Source: Amycolatopsis japonica (GTDB lineage: Bacteria; Actinomycetota; Actinomycetes; Mycobacteriales; Pseudonocardiaceae). From it: 64,000 bases of DNA. Shown here piece after piece: positions 1-7,764 of this stretch. The notes beneath the pieces were generated by a model. That model worked only from the letters and a program-made list of their open reading frames with translations. It had not been told where the DNA came from and did no database searches. The DNA lies in NCBI RefSeq assembly GCF_000732925.1, contig NZ_CP008953.1, positions 434,001 to 498,000 on the forward strand, given 5' to 3'. The position numbers and the translations under genes were made by a program. How positions within the stretch are numbered: the first letter of the stretch is position 1; every line of letters begins with the position of its first letter.

Positions 1-1605
1 GCCGCGCGGCGGATCGACGCCGAGGCGGGCGAACGAGTCCGGGTAGCGCAGCGGCCACAGCACCGCCTCGGTGAGCGACTGCTTGACGTCGGTCATGTTG
101 CCGACGTCGTCCAGCGTCAGACCGCCGGTCGCCAGATTGTCCGAAGTGGACATCGAGATGGGGCGGACCGTGGTGAGCGCGTCGAGCAGGTCCTGCTGGG
201 AGATCCGCGGCTCGTCGGCCTCACGCTGCCGCAGCGCGGCGCGGAGGGCGGCGTCACGGCGGAGTGCGATGAGGTCCGCGGCCACGAAGCCGGGGGTGCG
301 CTCGGCGATCGGGCCGACGTCGACGCCGGACTCCAGCGGGGCCTCGCGGAGAAGCACGCGCAGCAGTTCCGTGCGGGTCTTCGCGTCGGGGAGCGGCAGG
401 CCGAGTTCGCGGTCGAGCAGGTCGGCGGCGCGCAGCCTCGGATCGGTGGACTCGGCGCGGCCGGTGGTGGCGACCACGGCGAAACCCTTGTGGCGCAAGG
501 CTTTGCGCAGGTCGTCGAGGACGACCGTCGCGAGCGGCGGCGGCTGGGACGCGGGCAGCAGCGCGTCGATGTCGGTGATCAGCAGGACGGCGGGGTCTTC
601 GTCACGGGTGGCCTGCTCGATCGCCTCACGCAGGCGCGCGGCGGCGACGTTCGGTTCGAGGACGGCGATGTTCGGCGCCGCGAGCGACACCACCCGCACC
701 TTCTCGGCCTGTGCCACGGCGCGGACGAGCGTCGCCTTCCCGACGCCTTCCGGCCCGGAAAGCAGGACCCCGAGGTGCGCCGACGTCCCGAGTTTCGCCA
801 GCAGCTCCGGGCGGTGGAAGGCCAGGTCGAACCATTCGGCGAGCTTGCGCGCGGCCGCTTCGGAGCCGGCGAGATCCGACAGGGGAGGCACGGTTTCCTC
901 GGCCACGTCGTCGTCGATCCGCTCGTCTTCGACGATCTCCGCGTCGATGAAATCCTCGTGCGGAGTGGCGGGTGTGCTGCGTACCAGCGTCGTCCCGGCG
1001 CGGGCCGGCGCGGCGGCGGGGGCGGCCTCGCCGGTGCGGGCGCCGTCACGCCAGCTGACCACAGTGGACGGTCCGACGGCGACCGGCCCCGATGGCTCGG
1101 TGGCGGTGACGGTGAGCAGCTCGTTCGTCCACGTCATGCCGATGGCGCGGGAAAGCTGACCACGGACCGCGGACACGTCGGAGCCCGGCGCGGGCGCGAG
1201 ATCCTGGGGGAGCAGGGAAACGGCGTCGCCGACGGTCAGCACCTTGCCGATCAGGGCGAGCCGCAGGGTGTGCGGGGAGAGCGACACGCTCGCGATACGC
1301 GAGCCCGCCACGGTGACCGTTTTCGCGGCCGACACCTCCGCGGGCGCGACGACCACCTCCGAACCTTCGGTCACACCGAGGTTCGACATCGTGACGTCGT
1401 CGAGGAGGATCACGCCCGGGATCCCCTCGGCGTCCGACGGGGCGGCCAGCGCGGAGCTGACCCGGGCGCCGGTGACGCGGACGGCGTCCCAGGCCATCAG
1501 GCCGAGCGCGTCGAGGACTTCGGGGTGCAGCCGGACGACGCCGCGGCGGGAGTCCAGTGCGGACGGGGTGTGCCGGACGGTCAGCGTGATCTGGGGTGCG
1601 CTCAC
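1..1605 (-). CDS. CDC48/p97-type AAA+ ATPase, 3' part outside window
   Basis: The reading frame runs from a GTG at 1605 (VSAPQITLTVRHTPSALD) without a stop to base 1, giving 535 residues of the N-terminal side. The first ~90 residues resemble the double-psi barrel N domain of CDC48 proteins. The first AAA module follows: Walker A GPEGVGKATL near residue 280 and a Walker B-like strand VLLITDIDALLP near residue 335, where the usual Asp-Glu is Asp-Ile-Asp. The last visible residues (LGVDPPRG) sit just before the expected second Walker A. Actinobacterial homologues such as Rv0435c are about 730 residues, so roughly 190 residues are missing. The family makes hexameric unfoldases that feed protein remodelling or proteolysis. 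pssA and psd, also on the minus strand, lie upstream, as in mycobacteria, but an IS30 element now separates them. Confidence 0.88.
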   Translation of the reverse strand, partial: MSAPQITLTVRHTPSALDSRRGVVRLHPEVLDALGLMAWDAVRVTGARVSSALAAPSDAEGIPGVILLDDVTMSNLGVTEGSEVVVAPAEVSAAKTVTVAGSRIASVSLSPHTLRLALIGKVLTVGDAVSLLPQDLAPAPGSDVSAVRGQLSRAIGMTWTNELLTVTATEPSGPVAVGPSTVVSWRDGARTGEAAPAAAPARAGTTLVRSTPATPHEDFIDAEIVEDERIDDDVAEETVPPLSDLAGSEAAARKLAEWFDLAFHRPELLAKLGTSAHLGVLLSGPEGVGKATLVRAVAQAEKVRVVSLAAPNIAVLEPNVAAARLREAIEQATRDEDPAVLLITDIDALLPASQPPPLATVVLDDLRKALRHKGFAVVATTGRAESTDPRLRAADLLDRELGLPLPDAKTRTELLRVLLREAPLESGVDVGPIAERTPGFVAADLIALRRDAALRAALRQREADEPRISQQDLLDALTTVRPISMSTSDNLATGGLTLDDVGNMTDVKQSLTEAVLWPLRYPDSFARLGVDPPRG

Positions 1606-1682
1606 CCCGCCACCCTATCTACGCCGCCGCGCGGCGAGCCGCCGAAGTACATGAAGGCCCCCTTCACCTTGGGTTCTAGTGG

Positions 1683-3002
1683 TGGTTGCAACACCTGAGT
1701 TGTTCAGGGGTTGTGTTGTTCGAGATCCGTATGGATCGGTCGCCTCAGGGGCCGAAGAAGCTGCTTGCCGAGCGCCGGGCATATCTTGATCTTGTGGCGC
1801 AAGGGATGGGCACTGCTGAGGCGTGCCGGATCGTGGGGATCAACCGCCGGACCGGGCATCGGTGGCGGCAAGGACGCGCGAGTCAGACGGGGCGGAAGGC
1901 CGGCAGGCCTTCCGCCCCGCCGTCGTGCCCGTCCGTGCCGGAGTCGCCTTCCTCGGACCGCCTGCCTGCGGGCGGAGCACGGGTTCCGTCCACCTGGTTT
2001 CTGTCTCAGGACGAGCGGCTTCTGATCGCGGATCTGGCGCGGGCCGGGCACGGCCCCCGGGAGATCGGCCGCCGGATCGGCCGCCCGGCCTCGACGGTCA
2101 GCCGGGAACTGGGCCGCAACGCCGATCCCGCCAGCGATGAGTATCTTCCCTATTCCGCGCAGGCCCGGGCCGACGCTCGCCGGCCCCGGCCCAAACCTGG
2201 CAAGATCGCGGCCAACCCCGAGCTGCGGGACCGGATCCAAGACATGCTGGACGACCGGTGCAGCCCCGAACAAGCCAGTAACCGGCTGCGCCGTGATCAC
2301 CCCGACCAGCCGGAGCTGCACGTGGCCCACGAAACGATCTATCAAGCCCTGTATGTCCAAGGCCGCGGCGAGCTGCGCCGCGAACTCAAAGCCGCGCTAC
2401 GCACCGGCCGCACCCAGCGCAAACCCCGCGGCAACGGCGAGCAACGCCAGCCCCGGTTCACCACGCCGATGGTGATGATCAGCGACCGCCCGGCCGAGGC
2501 AGACGACCGCGCCGTCCCCGGCCACTGGGAAGGCGACCTCATCATCGGCGAGAACGGAGCATCCGCGATCGGCACCCTGGTCGAACGCTCCACCCGCTAC
2601 GTCATGCTCGTCCACCTCGGACAATCCCGCACCGCCGAACACGTCCGCGACGCCCTCGTCACCACCATCACAACCCTGCCCGAACACTTACGCCGCTCCC
2701 TCACCTGGGACCAAGGCGCGGAAATGGCGCGACACCACGAATTCAGCATCGCCACCAACATGCCCGTCTACTTCTGCGACCCCCACGCACCCTGGCAACG
2801 CGGCTCCAACGAGAACACCAACGGCCTGCTCCGCGAATACTTCCCCAAAGGCACAGACCTGAGCGTCCACACCCCCGACCACCTCACCGCCGTCGCCGCC
2901 CAGCTCAACCGCCGCCCACGCAAAACGCTCGGCTGGGACACCCCAGCCGAGCGCTTGACCAAACTCCTCACCGAAACCAGTTGATCACCCGTGTTGCAAC
3001 CA
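1683..3002 (+). mobile_element. IS30-family insertion sequence
   Basis: Terminal inverted repeats TGGTTGCAACAC at 1683-1694 and their exact complement at 2991-3002 bound a single transposase gene. The element is about 1.32 kb. Similarity continues weakly inward. I see no clear 2-4 bp target duplication at the two ends. The element sits between the arms of a hairpin repeat. Confidence 0.88.
1731..2984 (+). CDS. IS30-family DDE transposase
   Basis: The predicted protein has 417 residues, normal to slightly long for the family. The N-terminal helix-turn-helix reads AEACRIVGINRRTGHRWRQG. A second HTH follows (ADLARAGHGPREIGRRIG, then PASTVSRELGRN), typical of IS30. The catalytic core shows D in HWEGDLIIGE, the second D in LTWDQGAEMARH and E in RGSNENTNGLLREYFP, spaced as in the IS30 DDE triad. 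I chose ATG 1731. An in-frame TTG at 1686 lies inside the terminal repeat and has no ribosome binding site. The frame is intact, so the element may still be active. Confidence 0.92.
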   Translation: MDRSPQGPKKLLAERRAYLDLVAQGMGTAEACRIVGINRRTGHRWRQGRASQTGRKAGRPSAPPSCPSVPESPSSDRLPAGGARVPSTWFLSQDERLLIADLARAGHGPREIGRRIGRPASTVSRELGRNADPASDEYLPYSAQARADARRPRPKPGKIAANPELRDRIQDMLDDRCSPEQASNRLRRDHPDQPELHVAHETIYQALYVQGRGELRRELKAALRTGRTQRKPRGNGEQRQPRFTTPMVMISDRPAEADDRAVPGHWEGDLIIGENGASAIGTLVERSTRYVMLVHLGQSRTAEHVRDALVTTITTLPEHLRRSLTWDQGAEMARHHEFSIATNMPVYFCDPHAPWQRGSNENTNGLLREYFPKGTDLSVHTPDHLTAVAAQLNRRPRKTLGWDTPAERLTKLLTETS

Positions 3003-3076
3003 TCCCTGGAATCCACCCCTTGCGCTAGGCGCAAGGAAGGGGGCCTTCATGTACTTCAAGACCGTCTGTCCCCAAG

Positions 3077-3106
3077 TTGTCCACAGCCCCACCCGCTTGT
3101 GGACAA
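3077..3106. promoter_or_regulatory. Inverted pair of DnaA-box-like 9-mers
   Basis: TTGTCCACA (3077-3085) and its reverse complement TGTGGACAA (3098-3106) match the actinobacterial DnaA box TTGTCCACA. They sit 12 bases apart in the non-coding gap between the IS30 element and the 3' end of pssA. Ten-base inverted arms include the boxes. It could bind DnaA or be a weak hairpin. No origin features accompany it. Confidence 0.35.
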
Positions 3107-3223
3107 CTCCCGCTCCCGGCCCCCGTTTCCCCCGGTCCCGTCGGACACCCCCGGTACGCTGGGCGCGGGGCCGTCCCCCAGGGACGGGCGGGGGGCTGGG
3201 TGTGGGCGGTCAAGCCGAGTGAG

Positions 3224-4195
3224 TCAGCGTTTCCGCAGGCCGATCCGGCGCCATGAGCGGCGCCGCGGGCCCCGGCCGTTGTCCCGGTCCTTGTCGGTCG
3301 GGATGGTGCGCGGAGCGCGCGCGACGTGCTGTTCGCCGCGCTGCAGCCGGACCCGCTGAGCGGCGCCGGCCACCACGCGCCGCAGCGGCGGCCGCAGGCC
3401 GAGACGGCGGCGGCTCGAAGAACGCCGGATCGCGCGCCGTTCCCGCGGCGGCGCCATCCACGCCTCCGGATGCTTCGCCAGCCACCGGTGCCGGTACACC
3501 GAGTACGGGATGTGCGCCAGGTACAGCACCAGCGCGATCGCCAGCGCCACCAACGGGAACTGGATGATCGCGGCGGCCAGCAGGCCCACCCCGACCAGCA
3601 GCGGCGCGATCGCCTTGGGCGGCGCCTTCACCGTCTTCAGCGAAAGCGTCGGGATCCGGCTGATCAGCAGCGCGGCGACGGCGATCGTCCACACCCACAC
3701 CACGTACTGATGCGACCACCAGCCCTGCCCGAACTGCAGCTCCAGGATCAGCGGCAACATCGCCAGCAGACCACCGGCCGGCGCGGGCACACCGACGAAG
3801 AACTCGCCCGCGTACGGCGGCTGCTCGGTGTCCTCGATCAGCGTGTTGAACCGCGCCAGCCGCAGGATCATGCAGACCGCGAAGATCAGCGACGCCACCC
3901 AGCCGATCCGCTCGCCCTCCGCGTGCCAGACGTACAGCACCAGCGCGGGCGCGACACCGAACGAGATGCCGTCGGACAGCGAGTCGAGCTCTTGGCCCAT
4001 CTTCGACGTCGCGTCCAGCAGCCGCGCGATGCGGCCGTCGAGACTGTCGAGCACCGCGGCGATCCCGATCGACGCGATCGCCATCGGATAGTTGCCGATC
4101 AGCGCGAACTGCACCGACGACAGACCGGCGCACAGGGCGAGCACCGTGATGGCGTTCGGCAGCAGCCGCACGCCGGGAGTGGTCACGCGGACCAT
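3224..4195 (-). CDS. pssA: CDP-diacylglycerol--serine O-phosphatidyltransferase
   Basis: The enzyme transfers phosphatidyl from CDP-diacylglycerol to serine, making phosphatidylserine in the membrane. The CDP-alcohol phosphatidyltransferase signature is complete near residues 50-80: DGRIAR, then G, D and D at the canonical spacing (DSLSDGISFG). Several hydrophobic spans follow, including VLALCAGLSSVQFALIG near the N terminus. At 323 residues it is longer than many homologues. The extra length is an Arg-rich C-terminal tail (RRSSSRRRLGLRPPLRR), probably cytosolic. Start ATG 4195 lies 3 bases after the psd stop, so the two are co-transcribed and form the phosphatidylethanolamine pathway. Confidence 0.93.
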   Translation of the reverse strand: MVRVTTPGVRLLPNAITVLALCAGLSSVQFALIGNYPMAIASIGIAAVLDSLDGRIARLLDATSKMGQELDSLSDGISFGVAPALVLYVWHAEGERIGWVASLIFAVCMILRLARFNTLIEDTEQPPYAGEFFVGVPAPAGGLLAMLPLILELQFGQGWWSHQYVVWVWTIAVAALLISRIPTLSLKTVKAPPKAIAPLLVGVGLLAAAIIQFPLVALAIALVLYLAHIPYSVYRHRWLAKHPEAWMAPPRERRAIRRSSSRRRLGLRPPLRRVVAGAAQRVRLQRGEQHVARAPRTIPTDKDRDNGRGPRRRSWRRIGLRKR

Positions 4196-4198
4196 GGA

Positions 4199-4927
4199 TC
4201 AGCCTTCCGGGTGCGGCGCCGTGGGCAGCTCGGCGATCGGCGTCTCGCCGCCGATCGTGCGCTGGCCCTTCGAGACGAGAACCTTGCTGCCCGGCGGCAG
4301 ATACAGGTCGACTCGCGAGCCGAAGCGGATGATGCCGTACGTCGCGCCGACGCCGACCTTGTCACCCTCGCGGATCTCACAGAGGATGCGCCGGGCCACC
4401 AGCCCGGCGATCTGCACCACGACGAGCTCGTGGCCGTCTTCGGTGCGCATGAGCACGGAGTTGCGCTCGTTGTCGTCGCTCGCCTTGTCCAGGTCCGCCG
4501 ACAGGAACTTCCCGGGCCGGTACGCGACCCGCTCGATCACCCCCGAGGCCGGGATCCGCTGGACGTGCACGTCGAACACCGACAGGAACACGCTCACCCG
4601 CATCCGCGGCTCGGCGGGCAGCCCCAGCTCGGGCGGCGGCACGGCCTCTTCGATCAGCGAGACCAGACCGTCCGCCGACGCGACCGCGAGGCCGGACTGA
4701 GCGGGCGGGACCCGCTTGGGCTCACGGAAGAACGCGGCCGTCGCGGCCGTCGCGAGCGCGCCGACGACGCCGAGGCGCTTGGAGAACCGCCGCAGCACCA
4801 GCGTCGCGGCGAGACCGCCGAACACGAACGGCCTGCCGGCCGGGTGCATCGGCGGAACGGTCTCGCGGGCCAGCTTCACGGCGTGCGCGAGGGGATTACC
4901 AGTGGCTTCCGGCCGGTTGCCGCTCAT
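4199..4927 (-). CDS. psd: Phosphatidylserine decarboxylase proenzyme
   Basis: It decarboxylates phosphatidylserine to phosphatidylethanolamine. The 242-residue protein is the short bacterial form. It has an N-terminal hydrophobic segment (FVFGGLAATLVLRRF), the core SVFLSVFDVHVQRIPASG and the C-terminal self-cleavage region IIRFGSRVDLYLPPG. Cleavage at the Gly-Ser creates the pyruvoyl group on the small alpha chain. It is the first gene of the psd-pssA operon, starting at ATG 4927, with pssA 3 bases downstream. The 203-base gap to the divergent small gene at 5131 should hold its promoter. Confidence 0.93.
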   Translation of the reverse strand: MSGNRPEATGNPLAHAVKLARETVPPMHPAGRPFVFGGLAATLVLRRFSKRLGVVGALATAATAAFFREPKRVPPAQSGLAVASADGLVSLIEEAVPPPELGLPAEPRMRVSVFLSVFDVHVQRIPASGVIERVAYRPGKFLSADLDKASDDNERNSVLMRTEDGHELVVVQIAGLVARRILCEIREGDKVGVGATYGIIRFGSRVDLYLPPGSKVLVSKGQRTIGGETPIAELPTAPHPEG

Positions 4928-5130
4928 TGGTCGGGTTCACCGCAGTTCGTGTCGGGGGGTCGGGACAGGAAGAGCCACCACGCTACCGCCCTGTCCGGAG
5001 ACGGGCCGTGGCCTCCCCCGGAAGGGTTTCCCCGCGCCGGGTGGGAGGGGCCACATCCCGGTAACGGAAGGTCGAAATACGCGATAACTCTAGGTAATTG
5101 ACGCCGATAGCAGACCTTGAGGACCCTCGA

Positions 5131-5325
5131 ATGCCCGCCAGCCCGGACCCCGCAGGCGAGCGACTCGCCGAGCTGTTCCGCGCCTGGAAGAAGGACATTT
5201 CGGCGGCGCCGATGCCTCCGCTCGTCGACCCCGTCCGCGCCGTCTCCGTCATCGCCGAGGCACGCGCGTCCGGATGCATATGCCCCCCGACGGCACATGC
5301 ACCCGGACGCGGCCACTGGAACTGA
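5131..5325 (+). CDS. Small protein of unknown function
   Basis: The predicted protein has 64 residues (MPASPDPAGERLAELF...), starting at ATG 5131 with GAGGA 7 bases upstream. Codon third positions are strongly G/C, as in real genes here. The N-terminal half looks helical and charged (LAELFRAWKKDI). The C-terminal half is Pro/Ala-rich with two Cys close together (GCICPPT). No signal peptide or domain is recognised. It is divergent from psd. It could be a lineage-specific small protein or a chance frame. Confidence 0.45.
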   Translation: MPASPDPAGERLAELFRAWKKDISAAPMPPLVDPVRAVSVIAEARASGCICPPTAHAPGRGHWN

Positions 5326-5404
5326 GCGAACGTCCCACTCTAGTTCCCCGCGCCCCGATGATCACCGGTCGCGAGAAAACCGTTACCAACGGTCACTCCG
5401 TTGA

Positions 5405-5686
5405 TCACCGCCGATACGAGTCGCTCCGCCCGGAGCCGCGCACCAGCCGCAGCAGGGCGAGCAGCACGATCGAACCGAGGATCGCGACGCCGAAGCTGGG
5501 GAAGTCGAACTCGAAGGTCCGTTCGGTGCCGGTGGCGAGCCGGTAGATGAAACCGCCCAGCGCCGCGCCGAGCACGCCGACCAGGATGCTGAACAGGCAG
5601 CCGCCGCGCCGGTCCGGGCCGCCCACCACGACATTGGCCAGCCAGCCGGCGATGGCGCCGAACACGATCCACGAGAAGAAACCCAT
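5405..5686 (-). CDS. GlsB/YeaQ/YmgE-family small membrane protein
   Basis: The predicted protein has 93 residues (MGFFSWIVFGAIAGWLANVV...). The family signature is clear: a first membrane helix with GAIAGWLA, a Gly-rich second helix (ILVGVLGAALGGFIYRL) and a third (AILGSIVLLALLRLV). Members are transglycosylase-associated, stress-linked membrane proteins of unknown mechanism. I chose ATG 5686 because the family starts this way. The upstream in-frame extension would run through the operator-like palindromes at 5721-5762, which sit between this gene and the divergent ArsR gene and could control both. Confidence 0.85.
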   Translation of the reverse strand: MGFFSWIVFGAIAGWLANVVVGGPDRRGGCLFSILVGVLGAALGGFIYRLATGTERTFEFDFPSFGVAILGSIVLLALLRLVRGSGRSDSYRR

Positions 5687-5720
5687 GCCATCGAGGTTAC
5701 CGACCCGGATGGAGTAGTAC

Positions 5721-5762
5721 ACAAGGAGACTTGTACAAGGACTCTTGTGCAACTACTGTTGT
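5721..5762. promoter_or_regulatory. Three tiled 14-bp palindromes, probable ArsR-family operator
   Basis: ACAAG-N4-CTTGT occurs at 5721-5734 and again directly adjacent at 5735-5748. A related GCAAC-N4-GTTGT follows without a gap at 5749-5762. The tract ends 5 bases before the ArsR start codon and lacks a ribosome binding site, so the ArsR mRNA may be leaderless. Autoregulation by the adjacent ArsR protein is the simplest reading. Confidence 0.6.
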
Positions 5763-5767
5763 GCGTT

Positions 5768-6331
5768 ATGGCCGATCGCGAAGTCCACGAAGTCCACGAT
5801 TCGAAGGTGCTCGCCGCGATGTCGCATCCGCTGCGGCGCCGCCTGCTCGACGTCCTCCGCCTCGACGGCCCGTGCACGGCTTCCGTGCTCGCCGAACGGA
5901 CCGGGCAGGCGGTCGGGAACGTCAGCCACCACCTGAAGGTGCTGGCCGCGAGCGATCTCGTCGAGGAAGCACCGGAACTCGCCCGCGACCGCCGCGAGCG
6001 CTGGTGGCGCCGCGTGAGCTACGCGGTTTCCTGGTCGCCTTCGGACTTCCCCGACGACCCGGTCGCGGCAGCCGCCGAATCCCTCGCCCTCGAACGCCAG
6101 GTTTCCATGGCGCGCCAATGGTTCGCCGAACGCGACAGCTATCCGGAGGAATGGCATCGCGCCGCCTTCGCCACCGACAGCTGGGCGAAGATGTCGGTCG
6201 CCGAGCTGGCCGAGCTCGAACAGAAGGTCCACGAACTGATCAAGTCCTACAGCGGCCGCGAGATCCCGGACGACGGCCAGGAACGCCGCCCCGTCTTCAT
6301 CTCCACCCGCGTCGTCCCGGCCCGCCCGTGA
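5768..6331 (+). CDS. ArsR-family winged-helix transcriptional regulator
   Basis: The predicted protein has 187 residues. The winged helix occupies about residues 12-85: LAAMSHPLRRRLLDVLRLDG, then GQAVGNVSHHLKVLAASDLVEE as the recognition helix region, and a wing with RDRRERWWRRV. No Cys metal-binding motif of the metal-sensing ArsR type is present, so the signal is probably not a metal. The C-terminal ~100 residues are helical and charged and may form a dimer or ligand domain. The MFS gene starts at 6328, overlapping its stop as GTGA, which indicates a two-gene operon with the regulator controlling the exporter. Confidence 0.85.
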   Translation: MADREVHEVHDSKVLAAMSHPLRRRLLDVLRLDGPCTASVLAERTGQAVGNVSHHLKVLAASDLVEEAPELARDRRERWWRRVSYAVSWSPSDFPDDPVAAAAESLALERQVSMARQWFAERDSYPEEWHRAAFATDSWAKMSVAELAELEQKVHELIKSYSGREIPDDGQERRPVFISTRVVPARP

Positions 6332-7572
6332 CCACCCGCGAACGCGGCGGCTTGCTGCGCTCCAGGGATTTCCGGCTGCTGTGGACCGGCGAGACGACCA
6401 GCGTGCTCGGCAGTTCCATCGCCGTCGTCGCGCTGCCGCTCGTCGCGGTGGTCACCTTGCAGGCGAGCACGTTCGCGGTCGGGCTGCTGACCGCGGCCGC
6501 CTGGCTGCCCTGGCTGCTGATCGGCCTGCCCGCCGGCGCCTGGGTCGACAGACGGCCGAAACGCCCGGTCATGCTGGTGTGCAACGGCATTTCCATGCTG
6601 GTCTTCCTCAGCGTCCCGGTCGCGGCGTGGTCCGGGCTGCTCACGATGACCCAGCTGATCGTCGTCGCCTTGGCGGGCGGCGTCGCGAAGGTGTTCTTCA
6701 ACGTCGCGTATCGCGCGTACCTGCCTTCGCTGGTCGAGAAGGACCAGCTGCAGGAGGCCAACGAAAAACTGCAGGGCAGCGAATCCGCCGCGCAGATCGG
6801 CGGACCCGGGCTCGCCGGTCTCCTGGCGCACTGGTTCGGCGCCGTGGCCGGGGTGTTCGCCGACGCCGTCAGCTTCGGGATTTCCGTGCTGTGCCTCCGA
6901 TCCATCCGGCACCGCGAGCCCGAGCGCCCGGCGAAGACGCGTTCACGGCTGCGTGACGAGATCCGCGACGGCCTCGTTTTCGTCGTCCGCGACCCGTATT
7001 TGCGCGTCCTGGCGGTCTTCGGCGCGATCTCGAACGTCGCGCTCATGGGCTACCAGTCGATCGAGGTCGTGTTCCTCGTCCGCGATCTCGGCGTGGGGGA
7101 AGGCACCGCGGGGCTCGTGCTCGCGCTCGTCGGCGCGGGCGGCGTCTTCGGCGCCGCGCTGTCGGGCAAACTCGCCGCACGGATCGGCACCGCGCGGGCC
7201 TTCGTGCTCTGTGAAGCCTTCGGAGCGCTGATGATGCTGCTCGGCCCGCTGGCGAACGGCGGCTGGGGGCTCGCCTTCTTCGTCGCCGCCGGGTTCTCGG
7301 TCAGCGCGGGCGTCGTCGGCTCGAACGTCCTCAACGCCACCTTCAGGCAGCGCTACGTCCCGGCCGGGATGTTCGGCCGGGTCACCGCGAGTTCGTCCGT
7401 GCTCAGCTTCGGCGCGGTCGCGCTCGGCGGCCTGCTCGGCGGGATCCTCGGCGAGACGGCCGGCGTGCGGCAGACGCTGGGGCTGATGGCCGGACTCGAG
7501 GTCGTCGCCGTCTTCGTCCTGCTGTTCACCCCGGTCGGCCGGTGCCGCGACTTCCCGGCGGATCGCCTTTAG
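6328..7572 (+). CDS. MFS transporter, drug-efflux type
   Basis: The predicted protein has 414 residues and about 12 membrane helices. It starts TTRERGGLLRSRDFRLLWTG, a hallmark of the macrolide-efflux (MefA-like) MFS group. The loop between helices 2 and 3 reads PAGAWVDRRPKRPVML, the family's GxxxDRxxRR-type signature. The central loop RHREPERPAKTRSRLRDEI separates the halves. GTG 6328 overlaps the stop of the ArsR gene, so the two are translationally coupled. The substrate is not predictable from sequence. Confidence 0.86.
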   Translation: MTTRERGGLLRSRDFRLLWTGETTSVLGSSIAVVALPLVAVVTLQASTFAVGLLTAAAWLPWLLIGLPAGAWVDRRPKRPVMLVCNGISMLVFLSVPVAAWSGLLTMTQLIVVALAGGVAKVFFNVAYRAYLPSLVEKDQLQEANEKLQGSESAAQIGGPGLAGLLAHWFGAVAGVFADAVSFGISVLCLRSIRHREPERPAKTRSRLRDEIRDGLVFVVRDPYLRVLAVFGAISNVALMGYQSIEVVFLVRDLGVGEGTAGLVLALVGAGGVFGAALSGKLAARIGTARAFVLCEAFGALMMLLGPLANGGWGLAFFVAAGFSVSAGVVGSNVLNATFRQRYVPAGMFGRVTASSSVLSFGAVALGGLLGGILGETAGVRQTLGLMAGLEVVAVFVLLFTPVGRCRDFPADRL

Positions 7573-7764
7573 GCCGTGTCTCTCGAAGCGCGCTTTCGGA
7601 TTTCCACAGCCGGGCCGCGGCATGGCGGAGCTACTCGCTCAGCCGTGTCGGCGGCCCGCCTCCGCAAATCCGAGGCCTCCGGCCGAAAAGAAACGCGCGC
7701 GCGTGTCCTCGCCTGACCTGCCCACTTCAGTTCGGGAGACACCCTTCAGCCCGCGAAACGCAGG

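Larger units (their letters stand above)
1644..3057. repeat. Perfect intergenic hairpin repeat (family a), split by an IS30 element
   Basis: The arms at 1644-1665 and 3036-3057 are perfect 22-base reverse complements containing TGAAGGCCCCCTTC. Two uninterrupted copies occur at 34736-34796 and 63042-63102. The right half still has its inner stem (3018-3025 with 3029-3036). The IS30 element (1683-3002) lies between the arms, flanked by about 17 and 15 bases that do not pair well. Confidence 0.85.

Noticed and set aside
71..1159. A long Ser/Arg-rich plus-strand frame opposite the AAA ATPase
   Set aside because: It has the composition of a shadow of a GC-rich gene. The minus-strand ATPase frame has clear domain motifs and explains the sequence.
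7573..7764. A gene or repeat in the 190-base gap between the MFS gene and moeA
   Set aside because: No frame or clear palindrome was found. It is an ordinary convergent gap.
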